DNA of 64,000 nt from Sclerurus mexicanus. Taxonomy: Eukaryota > Chordata > Aves > Passeriformes > Furnariidae. Location: contig VWZF01005181.1 in assembly GCA_013396755.1 (NCBI GenBank), forward strand, positions 1,147,257-1,211,256, written 5' to 3'. Both the position numbers and the translations under genes were made by a program. Within the stretch, counting starts at the first letter, position 1. The number at the start of each line of letters is the position of its first letter. The notes under the pieces are model-generated. The model ran no database searches and was not told where the DNA came from. It worked only from the letters and a program-made list of their open reading frames with translations. Shown here in pieces: positions 13,001 to 27,500 of this stretch.

Positions 13001-16000
13001 AAGATAGAAAAGGAGTTAGGATGGAACAGGAAAATTTAGAAGCTATTGCGAAAGGAGATTGCAACAAACAAGGAAGGTATTGGAGGGGTGTGGAAGGCTC
13101 AGGCATCCAGAAGGGTCAGAGGAGACAGGGCTGGGACATGGAATTATAAGGATTAATGAAGCTGGGGAAGTTCTGGGTAAAAGGGATTTAGATGAGGGAA
13201 AGGACCCTCTCTGTCATATCCTAGGATTACCTTTCTCACTCTGTTGAAAGATTCCAGCCCAGTCACATTGCAGTCGTAAGCTGAGCAGACTGCTCCCCAC
13301 AGCAGGCTGCTCCCCCTACTTCACCCCCAGTATATGACATATCTCTGCTCAACACTTTAAGAAAAGAGGCAGAAGTGACTTTAAAGAGGTCACCTTTTAT
13401 CGTAGTAAGTACTCTGAACTTGCAGGCATGAGATCTGAGCCCATTTATCCAGAAAACAGATGACAGGTATCTCTAAAACTGTATCTTACCAATGCCTGTT
13501 GGTCAGTGTGCTTCAGGAAGGTGTTCAGGGAGCCTGAAGATGATGGCAACATGGCACCCAAGGCATTAAAAAAGAAGGAAATAAAAAATTACAGGCTAGC
13601 CCCTGTTCATTGAGATGGTTTGAAATGGTATTCCAGCTTAACATTTTGCCACCGATCAGCCCGAGCTGGGTCTTTGAGTTAGAAATTCTTGTCATGGCAT
13701 AGGCCTATAAAAATGCTAAAATATTCTACAGAACCTGTACCATACTATCAGTCCTTCTTAATGGTGTATATCAGTGTGAATGTAGATGATAAAATCCGCT
13801 GGAGAAACGACAAATGCCAAATTTTCAGTCTTATACTAAAATTTGTTTCCTTTTGTGACAATTGAATTTCCATCTGTGAAGCAGTACAGTAACATGGGAA
13901 TGTACGTCCATAATTCCAACTTCATGTCTTCCTCAAAACGTGTTGTTTGGACTCATTTTGAAAGAGCTCTAAAAGCTGCCAAATGGGACCAATGCAGATG
14001 TTGGACATGTCTGAAGTCAAAATGGCAACACTGATCAGGCCAAAGAGCGGTCTACCTTTGGGTCTTCTCTAGTGGTGACCAGCAACAAAAGCTGGGAGAA
14101 AAATCAAAGCCACCTAAGATGCTTTCTCTCATATACTTTGATGTATTCTGCCAAGTGAGTGCTTAGCGGCTTCCGGAATCTCAGATTGATTCTTGAATGA
14201 GGTGTTTATTAGTCACTGCTTCCATTTAGTTGCACAGCTCTTTAGGAGACCCTTTATATTGCCCTTCATCAAGTCCTCTGGCAATGAATGTTGCAAGCTA
14301 ATTATTTTCCCGAAGAAGGTAACTTTTAAGTTTTCTGCCTGTTATTTCATATGCTCTCCCCCTAACATTTAGACTGGGAGAAACAGTGACTAATCCTTCA
14401 CAATTTGCTATTCCCTGGATGTCTGGGACTTTGCCGATTTTTTGCTCCTTCAGTTTTAGAAGCTGAAGACATCGGGTACATCAGTTTAATCTGTTTAGTC
14501 TCTTTCATGGGTCCTGAGGGAGGAAATCTGCATGTGCTTCACCAGATGGGGACATGTAACTGTCCCATCTTTGCAGAACTGCTTGGACACCTTTTCTCTG
14601 TGTAACAAAGGCAACCACTGTGGTCTTTAGGTATAGCATGCACTACTTTTTATCTTCCCTAAATTATTTTTGCTAGTTTCATTATTTTCTTTGCTTATTG
14701 ATATTACTGTTTTTCAAAATTTGTTTTCCCTAGTGCTGTTTAACTTGGCGAAAATTATCAGTATGTTCAAAAAACCAAATTGGAAGTAGAAAAATTATGC
14801 ATTCTGAGTTACTGCTTTTTATCATTCTAAGAGCACATTTCAGTACATGCTGTCATTGCGTTGACTTTGAGACTTTAAAATATGTAAAGCTATCTGCTTA
14901 AATAAATGATATTTTTTCCTGTGCCTTAATTATTTATGGAATGTCTGCATTTGGATCTACTCTTTCTTTTTTTTCCCCCAGTTATGCTGAGCAGCTGTTC
15001 TTTAAAAAGTAGGTTTATAAACTGTATTTTCATGTTTGCTTTTACTAATCACTTTAAAGGTAAAATGTTGTAATTTGTAACCATGTAACAAAGCTTGCCA
15101 GCTGGGTATTTGTCTTATGGCTGGAAATAAACAGACTTTTTAATGAAAACTTTCCTAGGCAAACTCCAAAAAAGGAAAAGCTCCATTTGAAAGGAGCAAT
15201 GTTTTATAATGCTGGGGTTTGTATTTATATTGGCTCAGATCTTCATCTGGTGGGCATGATTGCTGGAATAGGGGCTATATTTTGTTACTGTGCTTGAGAA
15301 GTCACATGCTGTCTTTTTGTGAGTGCTTGCATGGTTTGCTGCCTGCTTTGGCTGTTCCTGCAAAAAAATTTGATACAGAGGTGATCTGTGCCAAGTGTAT
15401 GAACTGTTTTTGAGGCAAGGAATTCCTTTGACCCAAGAAGGTCATTAATTGCCCATTTGTGATGTGTTATCCAACCTTAGCTCACTGTTACCTTGGGAGT
15501 TTGAGAGCTCTAGGAGGGTCTGTGGCACAGCCAGGTGAACTCAATATGGAAAAACATAATTTACTGGTGGAGATGAAAGATGAGGGTATAGAGGGAGAAT
15601 CAAAATTATCCTGGAATAGATACATACATATACAATACCAGGATGATATTCTCTTCATAAAGGGACTGCTGATCTTTCAGATGCAAATGGATGATAGTTT
15701 CCATATTAAATATTGAGATGGTAATATTACAGATGTGCTTTAAACCTAGCTCAGGCTTGAAAAGCTGTTTGCCTTTTGCTCTTCTTTTCCAATGCTCACA
15801 AGGTGTTGTCCCCATCAGGGTCCTGAGCAGATATTCACTGCTCATGAGAGCAGTGCTGCAGGTCAAGGACCAAGAATCTGATTTAGTTCCTTCCTTTTTT
15901 TCTGAAAAAAAAAAGAAAAAAATTAAGAAAGGAAATCCAAGACTAGGGCAAAAAATCAATATCCTAGTTTGGTCTTTCTATCTGCAGATAAAAATATTTG

Positions 16001-18197
16001 ATGGCACTAGTGTGGTGAGATATTACCCCATCACTTGTACTTTCTCACAGAATCCTGCTCATCAATAGACTTATTGTGGTTATCTTTGACTGTTTTTTTT
16101 ATTATTTTTTGTAGTTGATTGCAAGAGATGCAATGAAAAAGTGAGGATTTTTCTTCCATCTCAAAGCCAGTCAGTAAAAAAAACCGACCCAGAAAAATCA
16201 CAAATTTTTAATCTGCTTTTTTTTTTTTTTAACCTGCATATACCCTTTTAACCCATTTCCAGTGAAATATAATTCATTGCTAATGCTTGGTAAGCATTTT
16301 AGATATGTTCAGAAATAACAGATATATATTCTCTTTTTGGAGTGGTAATGGGCTACTGTGATATGGAAAATGATTCTTTTGGAGGGAGAGGTAGGGAATG
16401 ATCTCTAACAGTGCTGTGGCCTCTCAGGTGATGATGCTGTTGTTTATGCCAGGGGCTGTGCTGTAACAAGTTCACAGGGAGGCAGTCTGATCTGATTCTC
16501 AGCTTTGCATTAAGCTGACTAATATACATCAGAACTAACACTGGAAGCTTAACGTCTTTATGAAGTGTTCCATCTAACCCCAATGGAGGAGAAATGCAGT
16601 AAAGTATAGAATAGAGCTACTTGATAAGTTATTTGATTTGAAGATGGAGTGCCTGCTGTTTGGGTGCATCAACTTTAAGATACAGTATTGGGAAAATATT
16701 TTAAATCACAAGTTTCAACATAAACAAGTTACAAATGTGTATATACTTTATGTATCTAAGGAAATTAGTGTTCTCATTAATGCTGGAGAGAGAAGACCTT
16801 GCTACTAAAATTGTCTCCTGTAAGGATATACATAATGATTGGTGCTAGTTGGTATATTACTTGATTCAAATAAGGAAACATTTTATGCTGCCCATGTTAT
16901 GTGAATTCCTCTGTTGAACAATTGGAAGGGTAATAGGAAGCAGAGCTATTGGCACAGATTATTGAGACCATTAAGAAAATGGATGATACTGCCCAAAGTG
17001 GGGCAATTGCTCAAAACACAGCTGTTTCTAAATATTTTAAAATTCTTCTTGGAAATTATTACAAAGCTTATGACAGTGCTGATCCCTGCTGTAAAACTAT
17101 TTGCTTTAGCCAGCCCTGCTGATGAATAACTGCATAACTTAAACATAAATTATTTTATGAAAAAGGTAAATGTTTTTGTTGGAGATAATGCTGAAATCTC
17201 TGACGTATTTCAGCTTGTTTGTTTTTCAGAAAACTCTACCAAAAATATTAATATTGAATCATATAGAGGGGCTTGTACCATCTATGTGATCATAGCCACA
17301 GGCCAGGAGTGGTATCAGCTCTCCAAATCACTGGTCTTCTGCTTAATGCTCCTTTTTCTCCAAATTACAAGAATTCCTGGAAGTTTTGCATTTATTTATT
17401 AATAGGGCTGCAAAATCCTGCAGTACAGTGTGTTGTTCCTTGTGAACTGAACACTGTGGACCACAGGCAGTTGAAGGTAGGAAAACTGGCAATTTTTTTA
17501 GCAGTGTTGTCTCTCCTAAGTGCCTTGTGGAAGGAGGTTTCTGTGGCATCACAGTGCTGTCTTATCTACATGTTTTTATCTATGAAGTGTTAACTCAAAG
17601 ATCAGGAGAACTCATTCTTTAGCTCTGCAGTGGGATATAAATATTATCCCTTATCAAAATCATTTCCTTCCTGTAATGAGGCAGCTGACAGCTGTCAAGA
17701 GTATGCTCTGCAAGTATGCAAGGGCAGAACAGCAGACCTCTTTTGTACAACGTAGTGACATTTGTTACTGCTGTTAATAGTTTATGGGAATGGTCTACAG
17801 CAGCTATTTGCCTTTTTTGAAAAAGATAGAGCTGCATACAGAAAATACAATTTCAGTGATTCCAAAATTTCTGGAAGCCCTGACCTAGGATCATTGCCAC
17901 TTTAGTCCTGAGTACAAAGGAAGGTCTGGCTTCCCAGACAACATAGAGTATATATTTCTTATTTTCTTGGGTATGACAGTTTCCCAGTTTGTCCGCATGT
18001 CAGATTATCTGTGGCTTTTCTAATATCTGGAAGGTTACAGGAGCTTTCAGTGCACCTACAAAATAGATAATATGACTGTAACAATTCAGTCTGAGGTTTG
18101 CAAAGAGCTGCTGAGAAATGCATCCTTTCTAAATGCTAAATTGTCAAGCCTTTAATCAACCTGGCTGTCCTAACAAGTTTCTTTTATTTGTTTTTAG

Positions 18198-18540
18198 GGA
18201 TGACAATAAAATAAAGAAACCAGATATCCCAGCACTTTGTGATCTTCACTGCTGTAAGGATGGGCTGATAAGAAATGGCCTTATTGTGCAGAAACCACCC
18301 TCTATCAACCCTGAGAGACTGAAGGATTTTGGTGAGGAGGATTACCTGAATGGGGATGTGAAGACCTGGGAAATGAAGATAGTGAGCCGAAATGAGGAGT
18401 TACTTAGGGATGCCCTTTCCAGCATCCCTCAGTCAAGCAGTAGGACCAGCCTGGCGAGCTGTAACAAGCTGATTCGATTTGAAGATATCAGTGCAGCAGC
18501 CTTTAAAATCCAGTGCGGTGTTCAGAAAACCCCCTGCATG
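18198..18540 (+). CDS. Threonine ammonia-lyase-like exon: N-terminal extension
   Basis: The acceptor is a T-rich tract ending TTTTTAG at 18197; the donor is GTAGGG at 18541. It encodes residues 1-114. Residues 1-95 are an extension absent from minimal serine/threonine dehydratases, with a CDLHCCKDG cysteine cluster near its start. The family fold begins around ISAAAFKIQCGVQKTPC, equivalent to the conserved TP segment. The exon starts with one base of a split codon, so it cannot be the first coding exon. The only early ATG near its 5' edge is out of frame. Confidence 0.85.
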
Positions 18541-21500
18541 GTAGGGAGTCTTTGTGGCTTTGCATTCTCTCAATGTTTCTTTTCTTGTTCCTTATGAAAG
18601 TTGATCAGAAATGAAGGAAGAATATATGTGAGTTGCAGCACATAGATCTGTATAAGAAGACTCATGCTCATATTAGTTGTATTTAACTGTCAATAATAAT
18701 TTTCTTCTTACCTGTTTACACTAACCTAAATCCTCAAAGATTGCAGTAACCTGTAAACAAAGGATAAACCACATTAGGCATAGACTTGATGCACTGTGGT
18801 ATTATGCTCCCAGTGAAAAACTCTTGCTACAAGGAACCTGAGTTGGAGCCGGTGGACTACTGGTGTTTGGGTAAGCAGTCTTGTGGGAGGGTCTGGTTTG
18901 GAACCAGCCCTCATATTTGAAGTTCAAAGGTACAGATTTGCTTTCTCAGCCTGGCCAACCTGGCAAGCCTGGATATGTTCTGTAACCAGGTGATTCTGCC
19001 ACATGTGTCTTCAACAAAATAAGGACATTAGGATGGACACACACAAATGTGTGCACTTGTTGATCAGTCTAGGAATGAAAATGAGGCACTCCCATCAATA
19101 TACAAGCATTTGCTAAAGCATAAGAGACATACAGTGGCAAGCTACTTAATTCATAGTGTATTTCTACTGTTGGGAGCTCTTCAGAAAGTCTGCTCTAGGC
19201 ACTCTGTATCTAATCTCTTTTCCCTTTGGCAGGTGAAAAGAATGTCTTTACCAAAGGGGAATTCCTAGCATCAGCCCCTAATTGCTCTCTCCCGGTCTCT
19301 CTGTTGCTGACCAGGACACCCTGCCAGCCTCACCAGCTGTGAATTGTTTTTCTGGCACGCACAGGGAAAGGACCTTGCAATTTCAGTCCCTGCTTGGGGT
19401 TTAGCTGTCCCTGGAGTGAAGTAATTTGGTCCTCAAACTGCAGCAGTTGTCCTGGTTGCCAGATCGTGCCTGCTGATCCGGAGACATCATAACTGCTTTC
19501 AGTGTGTTTTTTAAGCCTAGAGTTCCCCAAAAAAGGATAACTGCTGTTTGTAGCATACTACTGAAGAAATGTGTCTTGTGGCAAAGGACATGGTACAAGA
19601 CTGTGTGAGGCTGTAAGGTGGCACAAAAGGTTTGGCTGGAATGCAGGGAGTTGAAGTGGATGCCTGTTTAGAGTGACATGAGAACAAACAGTTCTGCCAG
19701 CTGTACCTGTGTTTCCTTTAAGAGTGGGAAAGTTGGCTTGCTTAGAAAGGCAGCAAGGCAAGCAAGCAAATACATGCAGCAGAGGTGTTTTGTGTGCCAG
19801 TGCCTGGGTGAAGAGAGGGAGTGTACAAAATTCTGCACGTTGTATTGTTTGTCACTAAAACTCTCTGTCATGCTTGAGAGCACAGACAGAAGTGTCAGTC
19901 TTCTGTTTTTGTGAAGAGACTGTGTCAGGAAGAGAAGATTTGTGTTTATGTTGCACTACCCTTCTCTGTATTTGACAGCTCTGGTCATATTTTTCAGATG
20001 CGTTTAATCATGCTGTACAGAAGTAGGTCTATGGGCAGGGACAGGGAGACTGTCATGGCTTAATTTGGAAATCAGAACGAGCTAACACTTTGCCCTTTGA
20101 TAGCCTGGATTCCCTGCACCTCATGGCGTTGTGCACTTCTGCCAGGCAGGTACAGGATGCCTCTGTACATCTGCCTTTGGGAGACTGCAGCAGCCTTGGC
20201 CATGTGAGTTGCTGAAGGACCTCATTCATACCTTCAGCTCAGATGGATCAGATCAATAGCTCAAAACTAGTAAAGTTTATCTTGGCCCCACCTCTGAGCC
20301 ATCTACTTGCTCACTAGGTATGGCTCCACCTCTGAAAATTAACCAGCCAACACATCCCAGTGCAGGCAAGGCTGCACCACAAAATTCAGCCCCTCAGGTA
20401 TCTGTAACACAAAACTTTTCATAAACCGATGGTGCTGCTGCTCACAAGTAGTTAAGCTCTCTTTGGCCATTCCATGCCATTTGTTCTCAGACAGCTTTGT
20501 CTCTTGTGCTGGTTTTTGGATAGGGTAGAGTTCACGCTAGCTGGAATGGGGTTGTGCTTTGGATTTTCGATGAAAACATTGTTGATAATACAGGGATGTT
20601 TTTGTTACTGCTGAGAAGCTCTTAAACAGAGTCAAGGCCTTTTTTGCTTCTCGCCCCACTCCACAAGTGAGAAGGCTGGGGATGCATAAGGAGTTGGAGG
20701 GGACACAGCTGGAACAGCTGATTCCAACTGACCCAAGGAACATCCCATCCTATATGACATTGTGCTCAGCAACAAAATTAGGGGGAAAGTTGGCTGGGGG
20801 ACCCACTGCTCAGGCCCTGGCTGGTCATTGGTTGGTTGGTGGGGAGCAATTGTTGTCAATTGCATAAACTGTCTTTCTTGGGTCTTATTTGCTTCTTTTT
20901 GTTATTCCTTTTAATGACATTTTTATTGCTGTTGTTATTATCATTATTATTGGTGGTTGTTATTATTGTTATTATTATTAGTGGTATTAATATTAGTATT
21001 GCTGGTTTTATCTCACTTTATTTCTCACTTTAACCCTTTCAATTGCCATCTCTCAGCAGAGTAGAGGGAAGGAAATGAGCAAGCAGCTGGTTGGTGTTTA
21101 GTTTTAGGCTGAGTTTAAGCTGATGTCCCTCAGCTTAAATAGTTCTTTTCTCTTGGGTGTCCCTGGCAAATTTATGCAATCCAGTTGTATCCCCTTTCTG
21201 CATTTACTGTGTCAAGCTAAACAGGCTCACTTGCGTCTTTTATGAAGTAGTTCTTTTTATGAACTATTCTTTTGAAATGATCAGAATAGTGGAAACATTT
21301 TGCCCTACTTGTTTAATTGTGAAAGTAGGCTGTGACTGTTGTTATTCAAAGTAATGTTCCTACAGAAGTCATTAATGTATTTCATGCATTGATTCAAAAG
21401 CACAGTGGTGTCAAAAAAACACAGATAGCCTTTATTTTAGCTTATCATTGAAAGGTAAGAGCCCCTTTCAGGGACATTTGTTTAGCTTAAAAAAGTGAGC

Positions 21501-24500
21501 ATGACTATAACCCATTCAGCTTCACCATTCATGAATGGAGGAAACACTCTGCAGGGTGATTCCTAATCTGCAGGTAAAGACCATGGATGCAGCATCTTGG
21601 TTCCTTACACAGGAGCGTGCGTGGAGCTGAAATATGGCATGATGAGTGAATTGTAACATATCAAAGAGGTAGTGAGTATACGAAAACCAGGAATTAACAT
21701 AAATTGGACACCAGCTGTGGTTACTGATGGAGGAGCTTCAGGGGTTGTCTTGTGTTAGCTTTGTGGACACCAAATGGAGGCTGTGCTGTGTGTTGTACCT
21801 TAGACACAGTATCTGTAGTCTTTCGATTAGATCATGGTGACAAAAGGGAAAACTTACAGGCTGGTTCAATGATTCTTACCAGGTCACACATCAGGTCAGT
21901 TCAGCTGAAACTAGCACTGACACCTGCTTTGTTAGAAGTAATTGCTATATTTAGGCTGTATGAAAAAAACCCCTCAGTTAAAGGCAGCAGAAAAGGATAA
22001 GCAAAGAGTTAAAATACTGAGTATCAAAATTAAAGAAAAATAACAGTCTGAAGTATACCACTTCTGTGGTACACAGTGACTTGATGCATTTTTGATTGTA
22101 GGAGACTTAGCAACTTTATACATTCACAGGATTCATCTCCTTCAATTCTTTTTCTCATAGTTCATTCTAGAATCCGAGATTCTCTACAAAAACATGTTTG
22201 GTATGTGAAGAGCTAGTAGTGTTTCTTGTATAGTGTTCTTGTTCTATTTTGCATAAGCATTCTCCATAGATTAGGCTGTTTAGGATATAAACTATTATCC
22301 TATTAGTATACTAAGCACTTTCCATTGTTTCAGTTTTGCAGCTAGGTTTGCAAAGGAGCAGCAAGTGGTAGCTTCTATGTCAGGATTTTCAGAAGCAAAA
22401 TAGAGAATCTGGCCCCACCTATGGGTGAGGAATTTAACATATACGCCAAAGTCCACTAAAAAGCCCTGAAACGTTCACCTGAAATATTTAGTTTAACTGT
22501 ATACTTTAAAGCAAATATCTGTTTCAGGTATATTTAGTTTATATAAATTTACTTTGAAAGTCCCACAGTCTGAAAATATATTGGTGCATATTACACAGTA
22601 TGTGTCACACTGCCAGATAATGTTTGAGATAAATATTTTGTCATGCTGTCTTTTAATCTCTTTCCCTTTGTGACTTATCATAAAGGAGGACTTGATCCCC
22701 TAAATCCCCAGGTCTTCATTTGCTTGACAGCCAACAGGAGAAATGGAGCCAATTATGAAATAGAACTGCAGTAAGTCTAGGGAGCTGGAACCCACAGGCT
22801 TACTGCAGCTCTATTTCCTAAGTTATCTTGTTTAAAACTCTTGATTTAGTGAATATGGTCATAGGAAATTAATATGCTGATGCATTCTGTGTCTTGTTAT
22901 AAAACTTAAAAATATTTGCCGTCAAAAAATTTTTTAAAAAATCAGACACTTGGGCGCTGTATCACATGTAACGTGCTTGCTAATTGCTCTCAGCTAAGGG
23001 ATCCTTTCTGCTCCAAACACTAAGCTTTTTCAAACAGCTGCTGCTTACACTTGCAATCCTGGAAAATAGATTTTTTTTTTTATTATTTCCATCATTCTTT
23101 GAGTAAGAAATGTCTTTACTAGTGTTGTACTGGCCTTAAGGTACAAAATAGACAACACTCAGTAGTGAATCAGTGGCAGAAAACATAGCAGAGCCATAAA
23201 GGGGCTCAAGGAGGAATTTTCTGATGGCTTTTGTAACTATTAGATGATGACCTAATTTTTTAGATATTCAATATCCAGTTCTGGCAAGTGCTGGAAGCAT
23301 GGATTTTGAAATCATTGAAAATACTTATTTTAATATCTGTATTTGAACACTAAGACCAAAACAAGCGCTCTTTTCAGAATTCATAATGGCATGTGGTCCA
23401 TATTTTACTGCTGTGAGTTTGAAAATTACTTCCATAAACCAGAAGAACCTGGTAGATAACACACTATCATATATTTCTAAAGAAACAGGTAACAAATTTT
23501 ACTTGGTAGAGCTCATACATAGGAGTGAAATGCATGACATGAAATATTTTTCTTCATTTTAGATACATCCCCATAATACAGTTTATATTCTCCAGTATTC
23601 TAGGCTATCCAAGCAGTATGGAATGGACATCTACCTGAAGAAGGAGTTCCTCCAATATACAGGATCTGTGAAGGAACGAGGTGTACTTCACCTTCTGACA
23701 TCATTGCCTCAGGTATAAAAAAATGTCAGTATTCTAAAAGAAATAGATTAGTTCTGCTTCACAAAAATGGAGCAGGGTTCAAAATAAATTTACCTGTAAC
23801 CTCCATGGAATCGCAGTGTTTCTTGCCAGAAACCATGATACTGAACATAACATGTGAACATAGATAGGTCTGCAAGTACCTGAATGTAAAATACTACTTT
23901 ATTTATGATTTGCTGATCTGCTGTTGAAATGCTTAAAAAATGAAAACTTGAAAACAGCAAACACCAGCATTTTCATTGGCATTTAGAAGCAAGCTTTTTT
24001 ATGCATATTGTGGTTCTGACATGTTGAAACCACCAAACTCATCACTGATGATGAAACTGAGTTACAATGAGTGATGTGAAGGATCTAGATCATGAATTAA
24101 TTTTGTAATGAATTTCAGCATCATTACAGGAATAGTTTATCATTTGTCATAGGAGGTTATTGAGTCTCAGCAGCGATATTAGTCATAATTGGCAAGATAC
24201 AGCAGCCCTGAATCAGTGGTTATTCCTGCAGTTTTGTAATAATATAAATTAAATCTTCTATTAAAAGGAAACCTGAAATGAACTAATTTCATACAGGCAG
24301 GGAAGAGATATCAGTTCAAAAAGGACCAGATATCAGCTGTTCTGTGATCAGCTGGAGTTTTGCAGCTCTTTCCAATGGAACGAGAATTGAACCCAAAGGA
24401 GTGCAGGAACAGGGATTGATCTTGTGCTGTTTAGCTTTGTGTGTAAATCCTGAGACCACATCAGACATACACATACTGTACCATAATATCATGATTTCAT

Positions 24501-27500
24501 CAGGTAGTAGAGGGGAAAAAGGAAGTAAAATTATTAGCATTATCCAGGATCATATGGGACAACTATGTGACACTATATAATGTGCAATAAGCAACCTTGT
24601 TTTTTAGGATCAGCAAAGAAAAGGGGTGATCGTGGCTTCGGACAGTAACTTTTCCATGGCTGTTGCTTACCATGCCTCAGAGCTCCATATTCCAGTGTTT
24701 GTCATCATGTCAACCAGCACATCTCCAGCCAGAGTGAAAATGTGCCGTGAGTACGGTGCCATGGTTATATCCTATGGCACCGCAGCTAAGGATTCCCAGA
24801 TGCACGCAAGAAGGTTGTCCCAGGAGAATGGTTACCTCTACCTTGAAGAGTAAGTGGAAAGTCAGACTGATTAGAAGGATCGGATTAGATGCTTGCACAA
24901 CTCTGCAAAAGCAATTAGTTTCATTAAAATGTGATCACAGGTCATCAAAATGTTCTTGTTCCTGGAATAAGGGCCGTTACCTGTTCCCAGGCACAAATCC
25001 TGTGTCTTTCTCTAACAGCTGGGAATAGGAACCAAAATGAAACACTGTTCTCTTCCCCCAGATTAGGCAAGCTTCCTAATTACGAATTTCTATGGGCTAG
25101 TATGATAATAGGTATATGTTAATTCTTTAGGAAGCCTGTCAGCATTTCAGCTAGTGTTCATTCTTGAACTCTCTGGAGTTAGGTGGGTAAAAGTTAATCT
25201 TTAATTCAAAGAATTCAGTGACATAATGTAGAGCAAGAAAAGCTTAATACTGTAAAATTTTCACATATCTGGTGTAAAAAAAACTGTGATACTCTCTTGA
25301 AGAAAAGATGATTGAGGCAACTTCACATGTATATTTAAAGTAGCTAAGGATGAGCATGAGTGTAAGTTTCAACTATTTGAGGCCATTTCACAAGCCAGAT
25401 CTATTAAAAGCACGATTGGGATGAGATAAGACAAGCAAAAATATTTAGAACTGATACATTTTCCCTTTTCTCTCCAAAGTCTCTTCTACCATTCCCTTAC
25501 CTTTTTCTGTTCTTCTTGTTTTTTTCCTTTTTTTTTTTTTACCATTCTTCAAATAAGATTTCCAAAAGCATAGAGAAGTGAACCATTACTATGAGATAGC
25601 CAGCAGTCCCTCTGATGCACTGAGCTGGAATGTTGTTCTACCCCCACCATCACCACCTCTGTGCAGGCTTCATCCACCACTTTGTGTTTGTACAGCATTT
25701 TCTGCAGTGAGTGCCCATTCCCCTTCAGCTCTGCTGTCTTAAACATAGTAATAATGAGTAATGTTGCTTGGAAAGAGGATCCCAGAATGAGCAGAACAAA
25801 GGAAGTCCTCACTTCTTTCCCAGCCTGGTGTATTGGGAAGGCTCTATTAAAAACTATACTGTTCAGCCATGCTGTTCAAAGTGTACTGTTAGCTCTGCTA
25901 GCAGCCAGTGACACGCAGGGCTGGTTCATGTGCCTTTTCTGTCACCATGGGCACAGCCTTGTCCCAGACTGGGAAAGAAACCCAGGAATGAAGTGCTCTA
26001 AATCCAAACACATTTTAAACCCTCTTAGATGCCTTTGAAAACCACATAACTTTCCATAACTTCAGGATTCCAAATATCTGTCAGGCATTTTTCAATTGAT
26101 GTGTTAACTCCCAGCTGGCTTGCATCTGCTATCACGTTTGCACGTATGAACTAAACTGTCTTAGGGTAACTTGATGTTTAATCTTCCCGTCCTCCTGAAA
26201 TAATTATTTGCTATGTAAGGCCGATACTCTTCAGGGTCCTGAAGCTCCAGGGACAACACATGTGAAGGACTTCAGCATCTAGCACTGAGGAACTCTAAAT
26301 GTACATACTACCAGTAATAATAGTTAAAGATTCTAATTTGTTTCAGATTACAAGAAACAGAGTTATTCAATCTGTTACTATGTTAACTAGAACCTCACAG
26401 ATGCAATTTTTCACACTTTGGATTAAAAAGAAAAAAAAGGGGGGAAAAAACCCCACCACAATTGTGAGCCCTTTCATAATGGGATGTCTTAAACATATTT
26501 TGTTAGGTGTAGACTGGGAGAGATTCCTCTGAGAAATGTATGCTGATATGGGTAGCCAGTCTTCTTCAGTGTGTGCCTGACACACATCCTTTGTCACTTG
26601 CCAAAGCTGTTTGTAAAACATCAGCTGATCTCCCATGCTTTAGAATGGAACTTCTGAAATATCATTTTATTTGTTTAATTATAGCTTGCATAAAATCCCT
26701 AGCAATTTGGTCTCTGGATCTCCTCACCCAATAATTCCTTCTTCCCATCCTGAAGTAGGCATTACGTGACTGTCTTCGGTTGTATCTGCATGGGCAATGC
26801 CCTGGAGCTGGGTGTGTCATTGTCAGTTCTTCCCATTTCTTGAGTGCAATTAAAACACTGTGTTATGAAAATGACCATGCAAGAGTTCAGTTAGGGGAAG
26901 GGCACTTTTAGTCCGCCTGCAACTTCCTGGGAAATTCAAGAAAATAAATGTGATTTTTCAAATTGGAATTCAATAATGTAGTCTGCCTAATTGCTGCCTA
27001 GGTGGCATGAAATTGTTAGTAACTATAGGGATTCAGGACTTCATTATGAATGCAATGTGACTATTGCCAATAGGTAACTTTGTACCTCTGGGATGATGTG
27101 AGAAAGATTCCTTTGTGAGTAAGAGTGCTGCAGACTGAATTACACACCTTCCTTCTTTGAGAGTCCTATTCAAATGCTGATCAGACGTGATTATTTGTAA
27201 TCTGGTTAGTCTGTTACTCTGTCTGGTAGTTCTGAGCCTTTTACTTGAAACAGATGGAAATAGAGCCTTCTAGCTGCCACACCAAAATTTCATTGGGAAA
27301 CTGAAGCCTGACAGCCCATTTTTGATTGCTGATGTATCACACAGTTCAGAAGACAAATACCCAAATTTCTAGCTCTGCTCAAAAAGGCTTGTTTAAATTT
27401 ACAGGCTTTAGATTTAAGAGCCCTTTTCCTTAATTTTTCTTCAATGGCATATATACTCAAAGAGATATGTTTGCTTTCACAAAACAAAAATAATCAGTCA

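Larger units (their letters stand above)
6201..18197. other. Probable 5' intron(s)/upstream region of the enzyme gene
   Basis: No coding exon is recognised. A missing upstream coding exon ending with two bases of a split codon should lie here or further left. Apart from the duplication at 8.5-8.9 kb and simple repeats, I see only unique AT-rich sequence. Confidence 0.5.
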
